A DNA stretch of 64,000 bases, taken from contig OX940868.1 of assembly GCA_954871525.1 (NCBI GenBank), positions 17,107,056 through 17,171,055 on the forward strand, given 5' to 3'. The position numbers were made by a program, and so were the translations under genes. This stretch comes from Parietaria judaica (lineage: Eukaryota > Streptophyta > Magnoliopsida > Rosales > Urticaceae). Positions 23,478 to 36,633 of this stretch are shown in pieces; position 1 is the first letter of the stretch; each line of letters begins with the position of its first letter. Under the pieces are notes generated by a model, which did not search any database, was not told the DNA's origin, and saw only the letters and a program-made list of their open reading frames with translations.

Positions 23478-24708
23478 GTGTGTTTTGCATCCTGGTAACG
23501 ATGGTCATTTTTCAGTAAAATTTATTTACAATATCGTTTGTTTTAATCATAACTTGTTTTCTCAATGGCAAAATTTTTTACGGAAAGAATTTCTTTTGCC
23601 TTCGAGATCGATTACTTGTTAGATAGTTTTTTTAGGATATCTTCCAACCGAGCTTACTTTAAAGAGAAAAAAAAAATTCTCATTAGCTTCAAAATGTCGA
23701 TTATGTAACAATCACGTGGAGGACTCTGAATTGCGACTTTGTAGGTTTGGTATGGATTTCCATTTCTGATATTTTTCGAAAGTCAATTAACAGATCTGGT
23801 TCACTTGCTTTACTTCTTTCTAATGCTTCATCTGTTAATCATAGTCCTCGTGTTTTTGCACTTTGGAATACTGCTATTATTTCTACAATTTGGTTGATTT
23901 GGCATACTAGAAATGCTTGCTTATTTCAGGACAAGACTCCTAACATTCACAATTTCTTGAGACGAGTTTGGCGACTTACAAAGGAGGCTAATTTCTTTAT
24001 GCTAGGATTGACAAGCACTACAGAAGACTTAACAATTTTGGACTTTTTTGGGGTGGATGTTCATCCAAAGAAAGCTCCAAATATCATTTCAGTAGTTTGG
24101 CTTCCTCCCTTCGCATCTTGCTTAAAATGCAATACTGATGGATCTTGTCTTGGTATTCCAGGTGTGGCTGGAGCTGGAGGCATTTTCAGAACCTATCGAT
24201 GGTTTCCACATGGCTCGTTCGCTTTCCGTATCGACTTTGGTTTCGCCTTTGAAGCTGAACTAATTGCTGCTATGTTTGCTATTGAAAAGGCTAATGAGTT
24301 TCATTGGGAGAAGGTGCGGCTAGAATGTGACTCTAGCTACGTTGTTCAACTATTCCACCAAAAATCAAGTGAAGTTCCTTGGAGGTTGGGAGCTTGGTGG
24401 TATAAATGTCTTCATGATTTCCTTGAGAATATCCCGTTCAGGATAAGTCATATTTATAGAGAGGGGAATAGAGCGGCAAATGCCTTATAGCTAGTTATGG
24501 GGCTCAATGTACACCTTAAATTTACCGATTCTTTTGTTAACGATGACATTTGTATGAGAGAGAACTTTCGATTTCGTTAGTTCTCTGCTTTTATTTATAT
24601 TATCATGAGTTTCATTTTTTATTTTGCATTCACGAATGTTAGTCTTTTTGAAAGTACTCAAACTCGCATTATAAGATTTGGCCTCCCTTTGTTATTAAAA
24701 AAAAAAAA
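23478..24708 (+). mobile_element. 5'-truncated LINE (L1-like) with RNase H domain and poly-A
   Basis: Read in shifting frames, 23489-23640 gives the end of a reverse transcriptase (HPGNDGHFSVKFIYN, then LPTELTLKRK of the zf-RVT region), broken by stops. The frame 23747-24490 continues with WHTRNACLFQDK and a plant LINE RNase H domain. Its acidic residues are in CNTDGS, EAELIAAMFA and LECDSS, and it ends at HIYREGNRAANAL. An A12 tail ends the element at 24708. No target duplication was found. Typical dead-on-arrival LINE copy. Confidence 0.85.
23747..24490 (+). pseudogene. LINE RNase H (RVT_3-like) C-terminal ORF remnant
   Basis: 247 codons still open. The N-terminal 100 residues are the linker after the LINE zinc-binding region. 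Residues about 123-247 are the RNase H fold, with D (CNTDGS), E (EAELIA), D (LECDSS) and the terminal REGNRAANAL. In a working LINE this domain is only the tail of a much larger ORF2. Upstream parts are disrupted, so this is a remnant, not a gene. Confidence 0.8.
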
Positions 24709-25572
24709 GGAGAAAGTTCGTGTTTCGTAGAAGCATGTTCTATAGATAAAATAAATATTGGCCACTTCTGATTAAAAAATTATTTTTTTATTATAAAAAA
24801 GAAAACATTAATGAGTACTTACAACCTTGGTCCACACTCCACTATATGTTAATACAACGATAAAAATCAACTTTCCAAACTCTTAAAAATGTACGCTTTA
24901 AAAAGAAACCCCGAGGCAAAGTCACTTTGTTTAAAATTTTATTTTCTTATTTATTAAAGAGGTCACTTTGCTTGTCTTTGAAAGTCTAAATAATAAGGTT
25001 AATATAGTAACGACACTCAATTCTAAATAAAAGTAATTGCATGCCTGCTAGCTAGTATATTATATCGTCGCACATTCTTATGTATAAACTTCATATAATA
25101 TGCATAGGTGAGTAAGTAGAAGAAAAAATGAAGTAATTGACATTATCCGTAACATATATATAACTTATTATTCGTTACCGAATGACATCCCATATACGAT
25201 ATACTAAACTATAAATAGAGAAAATAATCTAATGAGGATATAACGAGGATAACGAGAATAAAATCCTACGAAATCGAGAGTTCTTGAAAATAGTTTTAAA
25301 TAATTAAATCTCGCATACAAATTAAAATTTCCTGTTGTTTTTATATGGAAAAACTAAGAACATTGATGCTAATTTCAAAAGACAAAGTGCACAAAAAATT
25401 ATAGGACATTTTGGCTAACAATTCAAATAAAAAATTAACTAAAAGTATTAGTAAAAAAAAAAAAGAGAGAGAGGATATTCTCAAAGAATTATTCTAAAGT
25501 AGTGATTGTATTTTATTATGTGTTCATGCTTTCTATACTGAAAGAAGAAACTAAATGAAACATAAAAATAAA
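24709..25572. other. AT-rich spacer
   Basis: No gene or clear element recognised. Confidence 0.5.
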
Positions 25573-25946
25573 GATAACTGAGGCAAAAGTACTCAAATTG
25601 TAGTGAATGAGGAAAAAGAGTACCCAAGCTCTTTTTCTAGTGGGTGAAGTACCCAAATCAAATAAAAATGCACTATTGGATAATTTCGTCGAACTATTGT
25701 CTCGTCAACTAAGCATTGTAATCCATTTTGACTTCACATTCATTAGGTACGTACAGTCAAAAAACAAAGTGAAAAATAAAAAAGATGTTGACACGTGCGA
25801 AACTCTAACACAAGAGACGACAGTTGGACGAAATTGTCTGGTCACACATTTTTATAATTCTTTGGGCATTTCGCCCACCACAAAAATAATTTGCATATTT
25901 TTTTTTCTTAATTAATCACGATTTGAGTATTTTTCCCTCGATTATC
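25573..25946. mobile_element. foldback MITE of the CAAAAGTAC-terminus group (copy 2)
   Basis: Left end GATAACTGAGGCAAAAGTAC; right end reversed GATAATCGAGGGAAAAATAC. 374 bp. A 102-codon frame lies entirely inside and has no protein features. Confidence 0.65.
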
Positions 25947-26843
25947 TCTAAGGACCAATGAAAGAATGGTTTTTTAAGGATTGAGTTTCATGGGAAAAAG
26001 ACAAAAGAATGTGTCGTTTTACGATATAAGTTATGACCCACCGAAGCCACTACGAACCTAATCTCCAAGTGATCTCTAATCACTCAAGGCGCATGATACA
26101 CGCTTTGCAAAAAGCAACACTCCAAAACTCTATTTGTGACTCAATACAAGATAATTCAGCATCTTTAAAGCTTATATATAAATAAAAAGGATTATTATTT
26201 ATTTATTTATTATTTATGCATACAAATCAATAATTCTAGTTACTTCTTTTGATGACGTTAAGGGGATAAGAGCTCTTCTTCTTACGTGGATTTGTTTTTC
26301 ATTTAATGCAAACTCAGTTGATAATTACGACAACTTTTTGCATGGTAGCCCTTTGTCTTTAATTTATTTTTATTTAGATCAACGGACGAAAAGACGAGAA
26401 CGTTTTAGGTCTTGCAAGTATAAACCTGATTTTTTTTCATAAATATTCGATTAATAAATTATAAATTTTGCAACCCTTTATAGAATAAGGTAACGTTAAA
26501 AGTGTCTACCTTACACAAAAAGAAAATCACATGTCCATATTTTTACATATCAATTTAACATCTACAATGAAAATTAATGTCCAATAACTTAAACAGAGAA
26601 TTATCTGCCTACAAAATAACAATATATATTTTTGTCTAAAAAATAACATCAAGATTAAACTGCACAAAACTTCAATATTTTTATCGCCAATTACCCGTAC
26701 TTTAAAGTGAAAATATTTGTGTTTTTCCTAAATATTATCCTATCATATAAATAAATTAATAATATAGCACAGTCATCTCTAATCGAGACACGAGAAGAAT
26801 ATGATTAGCTCGAGATTATGGATATTAAGTTATAAAAATTATA
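25947..26843. other. AT-rich spacer
   Basis: No gene or element recognised. Confidence 0.5.
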
Positions 26844-26851
26844 TTTCAATT

Positions 26852-27274
26852 CAGGGGCGGAGCCAGGATTTTGCCAAGAGGGGGCGGAAAAAATTAAGCC
26901 GAAATTTTTAGAATATGATATGATAAATAAAATATTTTTATAATTAGTTTTTAATAATCGATAAAATATTTTTTGATACAATTATACAAAGATTATAACT
27001 TAATGTATAATAAACGAATCTTTATGTTAAGAGATAGTTAATAATAGAGATCATAAATATTAAAAAAATGAAGTTGATGGGAATTGAACCTTGGTCTTCA
27101 AAGAGGGAGAGTAAAAACTATTCTAAAATCACTACACAAGAGTATTAACTTTGTTTTATTATGATACATTTAATATATATTGATAAAACTGTATATATTT
27201 ATTTATTAAAAATCACAAATTTGAATCAAGTGGGGGCGGCCGTCCCCGCTCGGCCCTCAATAACTCCGCCCCTG
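26852..27274. mobile_element. hAT MITE with CAGGGGCGGAG ends
   Basis: Starts CAGGGGCGGAGCCAGG and ends CTCCGCCCCTG, a terminal inverted repeat. It is flanked by a perfect 8-bp duplication TTTCAATT (26844-26851 and 27275-27282). Near the right end is ggggcggccgtccccgctcg. No coding capacity. A degenerate relative is at 36051-36633. Confidence 0.88.
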
Positions 27275-27282
27275 TTTCAATT

Positions 27283-29645
27283 GTATTTTCACGATCGTTT
27301 AGAATTCTGCGAAGAAAAAAAAATAACACATTGCTAATTTTCTAACTCTTAGTTTTTTTTTCTTTCCTCCTCAATGTATTGGCCTTACAATATTATATCT
27401 ATTTTATTGATCTTTTAAGTGTTGTAAAAATATACATGCACATTGAAAATACAATTGTAGTAGTAAAAGGTCAAAGCTCTAGTCCTTGAAGTTTTACATA
27501 AGAAAGGCTTAGCTATTCCCTTATAAAGGCTTTGATTTTCAGTTACATCTTAATTATGGAGTTGACCTTTTCAAATCATATAAGTAGATCAACTTTGAAG
27601 TTAGCAATAATACACATCATATATTCAATGAGGTTTTATAAGGAGATTTAAAAAAAAAAATTATTCATCCAAACAAGGTATTAAATTAATTGGTGTCATA
27701 CGTTTCTTAGCTCTTTACCAAGAAAACAAAAAACAAAAGAAAAATTCCTACAAAAGAAAATTAATAAAAACAAGCATGATGGTTCAAAAACGGCTTCTAT
27801 GCATGTCATTAAGAATCTCTCTCTATCATGGCTTGCTAAAGAATATAATAAAACGATAGAATTAGCTTAAAATGGAGTTTTGAAGCATTAAATTCTTAAT
27901 ATATTGGTATTTTCATAAAGATAATTTACGCAACAGGAACAGATGAGATGCGAATGTATTATTCTAAATATATTTTTATATAGGGTTGTAAATATAATTG
28001 ATAATTTTTTATCTAACTGTCATATTTAGTAATAAAAAAAGTAGTCTGTTGAAATTTGCATATTTCAAGTGATACTTTAGCAATAAGGAAAAATGTTGCA
28101 TATGAACCTAAAATTATTCAAATTGAGACGTGATATATTCGAAATATTTTAGTTAAGCAGAAACTAGGCCATACATCCCTGTAATTTTTAGTATTAATTC
28201 CGCACAATAGAAAATTTGAGATTATCACCGCGCATCGTGCTAACTCTATATCCTCTAATAATAATAGTTTAAATAATTAAGAAAAAAAATAAGATTGCAA
28301 TATTCAATTTCCTATGACCATTTCACTTGGACAACAATGATGCAAATAAAAACTGTCTGAAGGTCAGATTGGTAATATCACTGACTAACATGATATCAAT
28401 CAGTTGGACTCTCAGTTCTTCACTATTAAAGCAGTAATGACAAGAATCAAAATTTATCAACTTCATGAAAACTTAACTAGAGATTTGTTTTATACCAAAA
28501 AGCTGAGAAAAAGAATATCATTTTATATAGTGACATGAATATTTCAATAAAGGAATCTCTAGATTTCAAAGTAAATCCAACTACAAGATATCATCCCAAT
28601 TGAATAGGGGGATTCTCTGAGCACAATTATAATCTTTTATAATTTATGAGTATAATAAGAATAATTGCTGGATATATTTTCCATTAATTTACGTAAATGG
28701 TTTAAATTTAAACCATTTTTTATTATTATGTATATATCATTAAAAACAAGTTGAACTTTTCCATCCATGGGTATTATTTATTTGCTACATATCCTGGGAG
28801 ATGAGTCATGAACCAACCCACTTCAAGAGTTTGTTCATTTTTAATTAATTTGAAGTTATCTATTAACCAAGAAAGCAAAAAATTCAAAACTCAATTTAAA
28901 TTAGAAAATACAATCAAAAGTTGTGTTCAAGTAGAACTTCAAGCACTAAAATTTCTATTGTCGAATGACATTTCAAATTTGTGGGCACATTAGAGGCTTA
29001 ACTTGATGATAGTTAAAATTAGATTTAATTAGTTAATGTATAAAGACTCCTTAAACTTTTTTTCGTCTTCGCCACATTAAATATTTTATGATCATAACAA
29101 TTTATCTTTCCATTAAATAATAACAATTTATCTTTCTGTTATAACTTAAGAGGGAGAATGATAATCATTTTTAACAAGATGGCGGAAATCACGAGCTTTG
29201 AGACTTCATGGAAGGTAAAGGTCGAGCGAAGCTATAGCGAGAAATAATGCATACAGAGGGAATAAATTTTGGGAGAGATTTAAAAAAAAAAAATGATTAA
29301 AATCTAGAGTAAGTTTAAAAGATAAGAAAAAGAAAAATGCATCTTTAAATTTTGATAGAATCGGTACACATTTAATATATGTGAGGTATTATGATAGAAA
29401 TTCAAAGTTCAAGAAGAAATCAATATACAGTGACAAGTTAAAAGAAGAAATTGATACAAAATGTGATAAGTTTTGTGAGGGTAAATCCATTTGAAAGAAG
29501 TTCGGAGTTCGGAACTCAAATTGATATACCGAGTATTGATAAAAATTTCCTCTTTATGTCGTATGCAATGTTTGGTTTGGGTTATTAGCAGCAAAATATT
29601 CAAGTTCTTTTAAAGTAGTATACGGTACTGTAGAGTCATTTTAAA
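27283..29645. other. AT-rich intergenic stretch
   Basis: No gene recognised. Short frames at 28808 and 29409 lack protein features. Confidence 0.5.
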
Positions 29646-30020
29646 TAAATTATCACAAAAATATCTAAGTTCACTCTTTTTCGTAGATCGGTAGACTTTA
29701 TCCTTTTTTTTTGTTAGTTTTTTAGTATTTTCTTGAGTGATGATGTCAACAACAAATAAAACAAATAAATTTAAACGATCAAATTCACGAACATCAAAAT
29801 AAACCTAAATGTAAACCCAGATTCTTGAAACATCAACAACGCAAAATCTTATTTTCCTTTTGACTTTCTCTCTTGAATCTCAGTTCTTCTCCTCAATAGC
29901 ATTGCGACTTGCGTTGTTAACTTCGTCACTGACGGAAATAATAAAAAACTAATGAGAAATTGGATGAGGTCTACCGAACCAGAAAAATGTAAATTTAGAT
30001 ACTTTTGCCTTAATTTTTTA
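29646..30020. mobile_element. foldback MITE, related to the CAAAAGTAC group
   Basis: About 55 bp at each end is inverted: TATCACAAAAATATCTAAGT at the left against AAGGCAAAAGTATCTAAATT at the reversed right, both continuing to cggtagac. Length (375 bp) matches the copies at 25573 and 60544. No clear target duplication. Confidence 0.55.
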
Positions 30021-31592
30021 AGGTTGTTCTATACCGTCCTATTTATAAATAACTTTGTTACTTTTGCCACTAAACACTCTAAATAGCATATTCATTTAAG
30101 GAATGCCAAAATATTTCCTTTGAGTTCTAGCTAGTAAGTTAGTTATATACAATAATTTGCAATAAAATAGGAAGTTTAATTAAGTGAATGTGGCTATAAT
30201 TAAGTTATGTTTTCATGAGAGACTTTTGGTATTTCCTTCTAACACAAACTGCCTCAACTAAAAACTATTGTTTTCTTCTAACACAAATTGTATTATTCTA
30301 ACATAAGGTCAAGCTTTTAGGGGTTATAAGAATTTTCTAAATATTATGTTTAAAACTATGTTACAATATTTGTCTATCAACTACGTCCACATGACGAGCG
30401 TTGTGATCACTAATGTTGCAGTCTTTTAGGATTAGGGTTTTAAAGATTATTAATAGTAAAGTCATAAAGATAGACCAATAATTGTCTAAGCTTCTACATA
30501 TTTCCAAAGAAATTTTGTACTAAATTATTTTGGAAGCAAAGCATCTTAATATAATCAATAGTATTTTGACTTCAGTATTTAAACTTCGACTGAAGCTTAG
30601 AAGCTATAATACGTCACCCAATTAATTTTATTATTCAAATTACTCATTTAAACTGTAGCTAATATATATATATATATATATATATATTAGTCTAAGGTCT
30701 TATATAATTGTTGCCTTGTTCTTCATTAATGCTTCTCTTTGAAGAAATTGCATTTTTTTTTCTTTTTGTTCTTCAATGATGGTTAGTTGTGCACAAAATA
30801 GGAAAAATGTTTGCAAGTTTGAAACGAATGACATTACGTACTTAAGTACAGTTTAGGTTCCCATAAAAAAAAGTACAATATTAGGTTGAAATTTATAGCA
30901 ACTCAATGAAATTACTAAAAAACAATTGATAATGCAATTCACCTAGAACCAAATAAATTGAAATTATGAGATTTTCCTCAAGAAAAAGAATGCGTGAATT
31001 CAGGAAATATATCTTACTCTTTTTCTTTTTCTTTTTTGAAATTATATAATAGTGTCGGATTTAATCAAGCTCTTTAAGTATTAATTAAGAACTACGATTA
31101 AAAATACGCACAAGACAAGACTAGTTATAATACTATTCTAATGGTAAATGATTCCCGTTTAAGTATTGAACTAATCCATCAGCAGCTAGATTATATGTGT
31201 ACTTTTATTCGTTTCTTATATTTATAAAAGAGTTAATTATAGCTTAGTCAACCCTAATATCTCAGCCTATAATAGTTAGCCATTAAATACTAAACTATAT
31301 ATGATTTATGAATACAAACATCAACTACTTTTGGATATTTGGTCCCCTAGGCCAATCCCTATAATTTCTAAACTAAAAGTTAGAAATATTCAGTTCATTG
31401 GAATTGTAGAACGGCTTTAGCTTGTTTTTGTTGAAAATGAGATATCCAAACACCAAACTACACCGGAAATTTAAATTAATTCCAGATATTTATATGTGAA
31501 AGCCTGTTAAACTTCAAAACGAATTGCTTCTGTGTTTTTTTTTTTTTTTCAAAACCGGAGCCAAAAGTCGATTTATGTTTTTAAAAAGTAAG
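30021..31592. other. AT-rich intergenic stretch
   Basis: No gene recognised; (TA)n microsatellite at about 30661-30688. Confidence 0.5.
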
Positions 31593-32332
31593 GTGGCGTT
31601 TGGTTTAGTGGGAAACCAGTTTTACAATTTGGTTTGGGAAACCAGCCTGAGAGTTTAGTCTACCAAACCAATTTGGAAGTTTGATTTTTGAAACACTGTT
31701 TGGTTAGTCTTTTGTTAATGTGTGATCGAAAATAAATGAAAAAATTCAATAAAATACAAATTTATGTTACTAAAAATAAAGTATGTTTTATTTGAAAGTA
31801 ATATACATCAATATTATGTCTAAAAAATATTTGCCATGATAAAAAATGTATCTATATTTCATGACTCTAATTACATGTTTAAATAATGTATTATATAAAG
31901 TAGTAGATATTCCGTTTCAAGAGTTTATATAATTGTAATTAAGTTAGTATTTAATAATATATATATATATATATATATATTTAAGTATATTTGTTAATAT
32001 GATAGTAATATCATAAAATGTATAATTATATATAAAAATTATTTTAATAATTTATTATATAAGTTAATTTTATTGTGAATACCTTATTATTATAATTAAA
32101 TACTATTATAGAATGATAATATATTATTATGGTTTATTTTGTACGATTGAGTTGAAGACCAAAGACAGAAAATAATTTCAAGTCGTTTTCTTTTCTCCTT
32201 CATTAAAGTTTCAGTGGTCTGCGAGACCGGTCTCAGAAAACAGAGACAATTAGTAACCAAACGTGGTCTGCGAAACCAATATGACACTGTTTGAAACCAA
32301 AACCAAAAACTGATCTCAGAGACCATAACCTA
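31593..32332. mobile_element. GTGGCGTTTGGTT MITE, copy A
   Basis: Begins GTGGCGTTTGGTTTAGTGGG. The right end (gaccataacc) is worn. It is a homologue of 47450-48183 along its length, sharing ccagtttt, gtctaccaaacca and gtggtctgcgaaacc. Non-coding, about 740 bp. The class is uncertain, because I could not fix a target duplication. Confidence 0.7.
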
Positions 32333-32984
32333 AAGTTCTAATGAATTTTTAAATAGCATATGAACCTTTGGATATGGGTTAGTAGACTCAAATAAATGAA
32401 CTCTTATTGATATATTAAAAAAATAAGGTAGAAATGAAAATCAAAATTTTGATTCTGAAAAAAAAAATCATAATTATTACTAATGAATCTGTATTTGGGA
32501 TTCCATAATCTTGTATTTATAGGACTAAGCATGGGGACAGAAGTGTAAATGATGAGTTGGAAGAAATGCTAATGAAGAGACTAGGGGTATTAAAAAAGAT
32601 TAACAAAAATGCAACCGGTCGAATTCATTTTTAGATCACACCTGGATCAAAACCAGGTTAAAATTGATCTAGTATTCAAAAACCTTATCTGGATTATTTA
32701 CAAAAATCGGATATGTGTCCTGGATTGAAAAAATTGAAACCGGATTATAAGTTACGCTAATATGCATTTAGACATTTTTTTAATATATTTTTATAATCTT
32801 ATGTTTTATGAATTTTCACCTTCTTTACGTGTACTTAAATTCTTATCCCTTTTTTTTTAACCAAGCTTGTTTGGCATAGTGGTAAACTCATTACAATAAT
32901 ACTCTCCTATGAGGTCTTGGGTTCGATCCCTTGAGACGCAGAAATTGCATGATATTTGTAATATTGGCCGATAGTGCCTGCGGC

Positions 32985-33322
<338 letters not shown>

Positions 33323-33428
33323 CCTGTGGCCAATAGTGCCGGTTGTTCTTACCTTGACAAATATCTTGTAATGTGAGTACATGTAATCTTGGTCAACTGT
33401 GTCACCCAATTAAAAAAAAATCTTATCC

Positions 33429-34303
33429 TTCTTCAAATTTAATTTAAATATGAAAATCTAAATTTTAAACTTTTAAAACCCTAATTTAAGATTTTATGAA
33501 AACTCCAAATTCGGATTCGGAATTAAAAAAAAAAAAAAAAACTCAGATTTTTTTATTATTATTTAAAGGAAGAGCTTGAAAAGATTTCAATTTAAGTATC
33601 ACGATATAATTGAAGAAAGGAATCGCTTCTGCAATTTGCGGCCACTTGAAAAGATGGGGGCACTAAAAGCAAGGCTAGTCTTCTATTTAGTCATTGAGCA
33701 GCTTGAAAAGTTACTTGTTTTCCACAATTGCCCCCATTATTATTCATGGAAATTTTGTGTTCATAAGTCAATTACTTTCTCTATTTTAATAAAATAAAAA
33801 CATCATTTTGTTCATGCTATTTTAGAGAGCAAGTTTAATAATATTATAGGAGGAATTTAATTTTGGAGGGGATTTTTTCGTAGCGTGAAATGTCGCCTTC
33901 CTTTAAGAAATTAAGGTTTGGGAGACTATTTCAAAATGATGATTTATTGAAGAGAATTGCATTCAAATGGAAAAAACAATTAATCGAAGAGAGAAAGATG
34001 TAATTTGTTGTGACTCCATGATTTTGGCCAAAAAGTACATTGAATTATCGGGATACAAAGACATATCATGTGAACACCTATTACATTCATTAATCCTATG
34101 TTTACTAATATGAGATGTTTAATGAAAAAAAAAATGAAGCAAAAAGTACATTTCTTAATTTTCTTTAATTGAGTAATTGATGTCAATGTCTTATGAATTT
34201 AAATATTAGTTTATTTTGAAATGATAATTATAATTAAAAATTTCGGCAACAACTCCTTACACTATTGAGAAATAACATATCATTGTCAACGGGCTAAAAC
34301 GCG
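33429..34303. other. AT-rich spacer
   Basis: No gene or element recognised. Confidence 0.5.
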
Positions 34304-34313
34304 TAAAAAAAAA

Positions 34314-35167
34314 GGGTAATTTGCGGCAAAAGTGACCAACTTATTGCCATTTGGACAATTATATAGCCAATGCGATTTAATGTTGGCAATAGTATTCAAT
34401 GTTCCTTAAGTATGTTTCGAAATAAATTCCATCCAATTAATCTTAACTCCGTTAGTCAACGGCTGATGTGGCACGGTTGACCACCACCCAGATGCCAACG
34501 TGGCATGCCACGTAATTAATCTTTAATTTTTAAATGTAACATTCAAAATTGTTACTAATAACATGTGATTTTTTTTAATGCATGTAATTAACTTACACAA
34601 TGTAACAGGTAAAATGTAATAAAATTACATTAGATATAAATTATCCATATTAACTGTGATTGTATAAATGTTATTTTATTTAAAAAAAAATAAAAAGAAG
34701 AATGCTAAATTATTTATAAAATGTAATCATATTAGGACATATAAAATAGAATTACAAAATGTAACATATAAATTAGCCATACTACAAAAAATTTAAAATA
34801 TAAAATAAGATTGTATTGAGAGGGCGAGTGTTCGAAACCTAGTCTTGCCGCCATTTATTTTTGTGTGGCTTCCTGCATGCGACGTGGCAGTATAGAGATA
34901 GAGGGTCCGACGACGTGGCAGTATAGAGACAGAGGGTCCAAAAAAAATAATAAATTAAAGAAAAAATATGTGGCATGCCACGTTGGCGTCCGTGTGGTGG
35001 TCAAACGTGCCAGCTCATCCGTTGACTAACAGTGTTAAGATTAATTGGATGGATTTTATTTCGAAAGATACTTAAGAAACATTGGATACTATTGCCAACA
35101 TTAAATCGCATTGGCTATATAACTGTCTAAATGGCAATAAGTTGGCTACTTTTGCCGCAAATTACCC
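34314..35167. mobile_element. Mutator-like foldback element, 854 bp
   Basis: Long inverted arms of about 200 bp (34314-34513 and 34968-35167), from GGGTAATTTGCGGCAAAAGT to its complement. Flanks taaaaaaaa and taaaaaaat fit an imperfect 9-bp duplication but are low-complexity. The centre holds two direct copies of gacgtggcagtatagaga plus agagggtcc (34881 and 34912) and no gene. Confidence 0.75.
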
Positions 35168-35215
35168 TAAAAAAATGTTAATTAATATATTTATGCTAAA
35201 CATATGATTTAGTTT

Positions 35216-35675
35216 GGGTTAATGACGCCAAAAATACCTAAAGTTTGGTTAAAAAAATATTCGTGTACCCAAAGTCTAAAAGTGATGGCAAAAGTACCCT
35301 AAGTCACATTTAGGGAGTTGACCACTCCATTCTCGTAGTGCAGTTAACTAACCCATTAACTCTGACCACGTGGACAAACATGGATTGCTGAAATAACAAT
35401 TTTTTGCCACGTGGACGAGCACAGATCAACCTCGTTTACGAAAAAACAACGAATTAACCCCCCAATTGGGCTAGTTCATGTGGCAAAAATTGTTATGTCA
35501 GCAAGCCACGTTTGTCCACTTGGCCAGAATAAACAGGTAAGTTAACTGCATCACGAGAATGGACTGATCAACGCCTTAAATGCGACTTTGGGTATTTTTG
35601 CCATCACTTTTAAATTTTAGGTAAACGAGAAGTTTTTTTTTTACCCAACTTTGAGTATTTTTCCGTCATTAACCC
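35216..35675. mobile_element. Mutator-like foldback element, 460 bp
   Basis: Arms of about 200 bp from GGGTTAATGACGCCAAAAAT to its complement near 35675. Flanks ATTTAGTTT and ATTTACTTT are a 9-bp duplication with one mismatch, as for Mutator-type elements. Nearly the whole element can form a hairpin. Confidence 0.82.
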
Positions 35676-36050
35676 ATTTACTTTGGTCACGTAATCAGCA
35701 TACCATATTTATATACTAGATTATGTTATTATATACAGTGAAACGATAAATTAATTAATTATCTAATAACTATTTTATAAATATATTTCTGAGTACTGAA
35801 AATAATGCCCCATTTAATTTGAATATTGGTATCTTTATATGTATTTACATAATTAAAATTAGTGCATTTTGCAATTTAAATATTAATATTTGGCAATACC
35901 CCTATACTTTTAATAAGTAGCATGTTGCTCTCTCAAGGTTAAAAGTGATAGAAATGATAATAATTTGTGTCAAACATAAGATTTAGTTTTGTTAAGTAAT
36001 CACCAAAATATATCAATATATTAGATTATTACACTATCGTGATCATTTAA

Positions 36051-36633
36051 TGGCGGAGCCAAGGACTTTAAGTAAGAAGGGGCGAAAATTAACAGACTAT
36101 AGATTTCAAAATAAAACGAGACACTGAAACTTTATACATTGCATACAACTATTTTTTTTTATGAACTTTTGATTTATGAAAATAATTCATTAGGATCTCT
36201 ATATGATTAGTATTCTCACAAATTTCAAAACAAAAGAGATATTGAAACTACTATAATACATTGTATTACAATTATTTTTTATGAACTTTTGCTTTACGAA
36301 AGTCATTCATTAGGATCTCTACATGATTAGAATTCTCATAAATTTCAAAATAAAACGAGACATTGAAACTACTATTATTCAAAAAAATTATAATCATAAA
36401 AACTATTGCTAAAAAAAATTTAAAAATATGTAAATATTGAGAATTGAACCCATGACTATAACATCAAAGAGCAAAAAGATACCACTACACTATAATGACA
36501 TTTAGTCTACAAATGCTATGTTTATTATTTATATATAAACTTATAAAATAATATGAATATATTAAAATAAAAAATAACGAGTTCGGACCAACTAGGGGCG
36601 GCCGCCCCCGCTTCGCCCCCCTTGGCTCCGCCG
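36051..36633. mobile_element. degenerate hAT MITE related to the CAGGGGCGGAG family
   Basis: Left tggcggagccaagg, right ccttggctccgcc, with a ggggcggccgcccccgcttcg block as in 26852-27274. The interior has a ~120-bp unit starting at about 36103, 36219 and 36340 (fragments aaatttcaaaa, gagaca, gaaact, cattaggatctct). Flanks atttaat and atttgaat are a weak duplication. Confidence 0.65.

Noticed and set aside
25607..25915. 102-codon plus-strand frame
   Set aside because: Lies wholly inside a foldback MITE with inverted ends; no domain.
32869..32935. Possible tRNA gene (A and B boxes)
   Set aside because: The A and B boxes fit, but the acceptor and anticodon stems do not close and the sequence continues into a SINE body with poly-A.
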